From the NCBI GenBank assembly GCA_030592245.1, contig JAUVJV010000207.1, positions 1 through 5,081 of the forward strand: 5,081 nucleotides of DNA. The letters are read 5' to 3'. A program made the translations under genes and the position numbers. Every line of letters begins with the position of its first letter. Within the stretch, counting starts at the first letter, position 1. Positions 4,878-5,081 of this stretch are shown piece after piece. The notes beneath the pieces were generated by a model, which had not been told where the DNA came from, ran no database searches, and saw nothing but the letters and a program-made list of their open reading frames with translations. The stretch comes from Candidatus Eiseniibacteriota bacterium (GTDB lineage Bacteria > Arandabacterota > Arandabacteria > Arandabacterales > Arandabacteraceae).

Positions 4878-4989
4878 TCGAATTAAGAGTCTTAAAAGAG
4901 AACCTTTCACGAAAGGGGGGGTGCGAGGACGCTCGTAGTGTGCATTGTCTCGATTGGAGACTGGTAACCAAGAAACGGAGGTTTGGCAA
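4878..4989 (+). other. Structured intercistronic spacer between two exported-protein genes
   Basis: In 112 bases there are four short inverted repeats in a row: TTAAGA-G-TCTTAA (4883-4895), CCTTT/AAAGG (4903-4916), CGAG/CTCG (4924-4935) and GTCTC/GAGAC (4947-4961). None is followed by a U-run, so no intrinsic terminator is evident, and no clear promoter is seen. Read-through from the upstream gene is therefore likely. Confidence 0.45.
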
Positions 4990-5081
4990 ATGAGGAAAGT
5001 CTTGATAGCGACTGCAGCGGTTCTGCTGCTTGCTGGCATTGCCAGCGCTCAGGTTACGTATTCATTTCATTGTGCAGGCAC
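4990..5081 (+). CDS. Start of an exported protein (partial, runs off the window)
   Basis: ATG 4990 has GGAGG with an 8-base gap (4977-4981). The 30 complete visible codons encode a clear Sec signal peptide (MRKVLIATAAVLLLAGIASA, with an A-S-A cleavage site after residue 20), then QVTYSFHCAG. Too little of the mature protein is present to name it. It is co-oriented with the preceding secreted-protein gene, and both begin MRK with a hydrophobic core, which suggests that a group of envelope or extracellular proteins continues beyond the window. Confidence 0.8.
   Translation, partial: MRKVLIATAAVLLLAGIASAQVTYSFHCAG

Noticed and set aside
4158..4981. Shared TAACCAA just before the ribosome sites of the two + strand genes (4158 and 4965)
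   Set aside because: Only seven bases, two occurrences, and the flanking bases differ; not distinguishable from chance.
4624..4989. - strand open frame of 121 codons at the end of the 232-residue gene
   Set aside because: It overlaps the supported + strand gene and the structured spacer; its composition (Arg, Ser, Pro) has no domain features.

Overview
The window looks like chromosomal DNA of a Gram-negative (diderm) bacterium, probably an uncultured lineage in or near the FCB group (for example Eisenbacteria, Latescibacteria, Fermentibacteria or WOR-3-like phyla). The evidence is a PorV/PorQ-type (UPF0164-like) outer-membrane barrel protein next to a large secreted protein. That secreted protein ends in a FlgD-like / type IX-like sorting domain (NPF, then a GR in the middle, then a W-x-G-R and a SGIYFFR motif). 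Both families are typical of those groups. The lineage is an inference from protein style; no rRNA or other marker gene is present.

Layout: (i) 1-184, the C-terminal end of a membrane protein on the + strand. (ii) 185-374, a convergent intergenic region with a nested palindromic element and a strong terminator hairpin. (iii) 375-2678 on the - strand, a 767-residue secreted multidomain protein: signal peptide, CBM9/DOMON-like beta domain, four repeats of about 104 residues, and a sorting domain. (iv) 2809-3777 on the - strand, the upstream PorV-like gene (322 residues from a TTG start). (v) about 400 bp of divergent regulatory DNA with two tandem sigma70-like promoters facing right, a weaker one facing left, a possible leader ORF and foldable leader sequences. 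(vi) 4179-4877 on the + strand, a 232-residue secreted protein with one EF-hand-like calcium loop. (vii) 4990 to the window end on the + strand, the start of another exported protein.

The window is dominated by envelope and exported proteins: all four genes whose starts are visible encode signal peptides. The - strand pair is the most coherent unit. In type IX secretion PorV shuttles cargo carrying a C-terminal sorting domain, and here a PorV-like gene sits immediately upstream of a protein with such a domain. That suggests an export or surface-display pair outside classical Bacteroidota, but none of the motor or translocon genes (SprA, GldKLMN, PorU) are in the window. I do not see mobile elements, CRISPR arrays, tRNAs or rRNAs, and nothing here by itself proves a new system. 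The most unusual signals are the regular Cys-linked repeats, the mutually exclusive leader folds before the 232-residue gene, and the palindromic element after the first gene.
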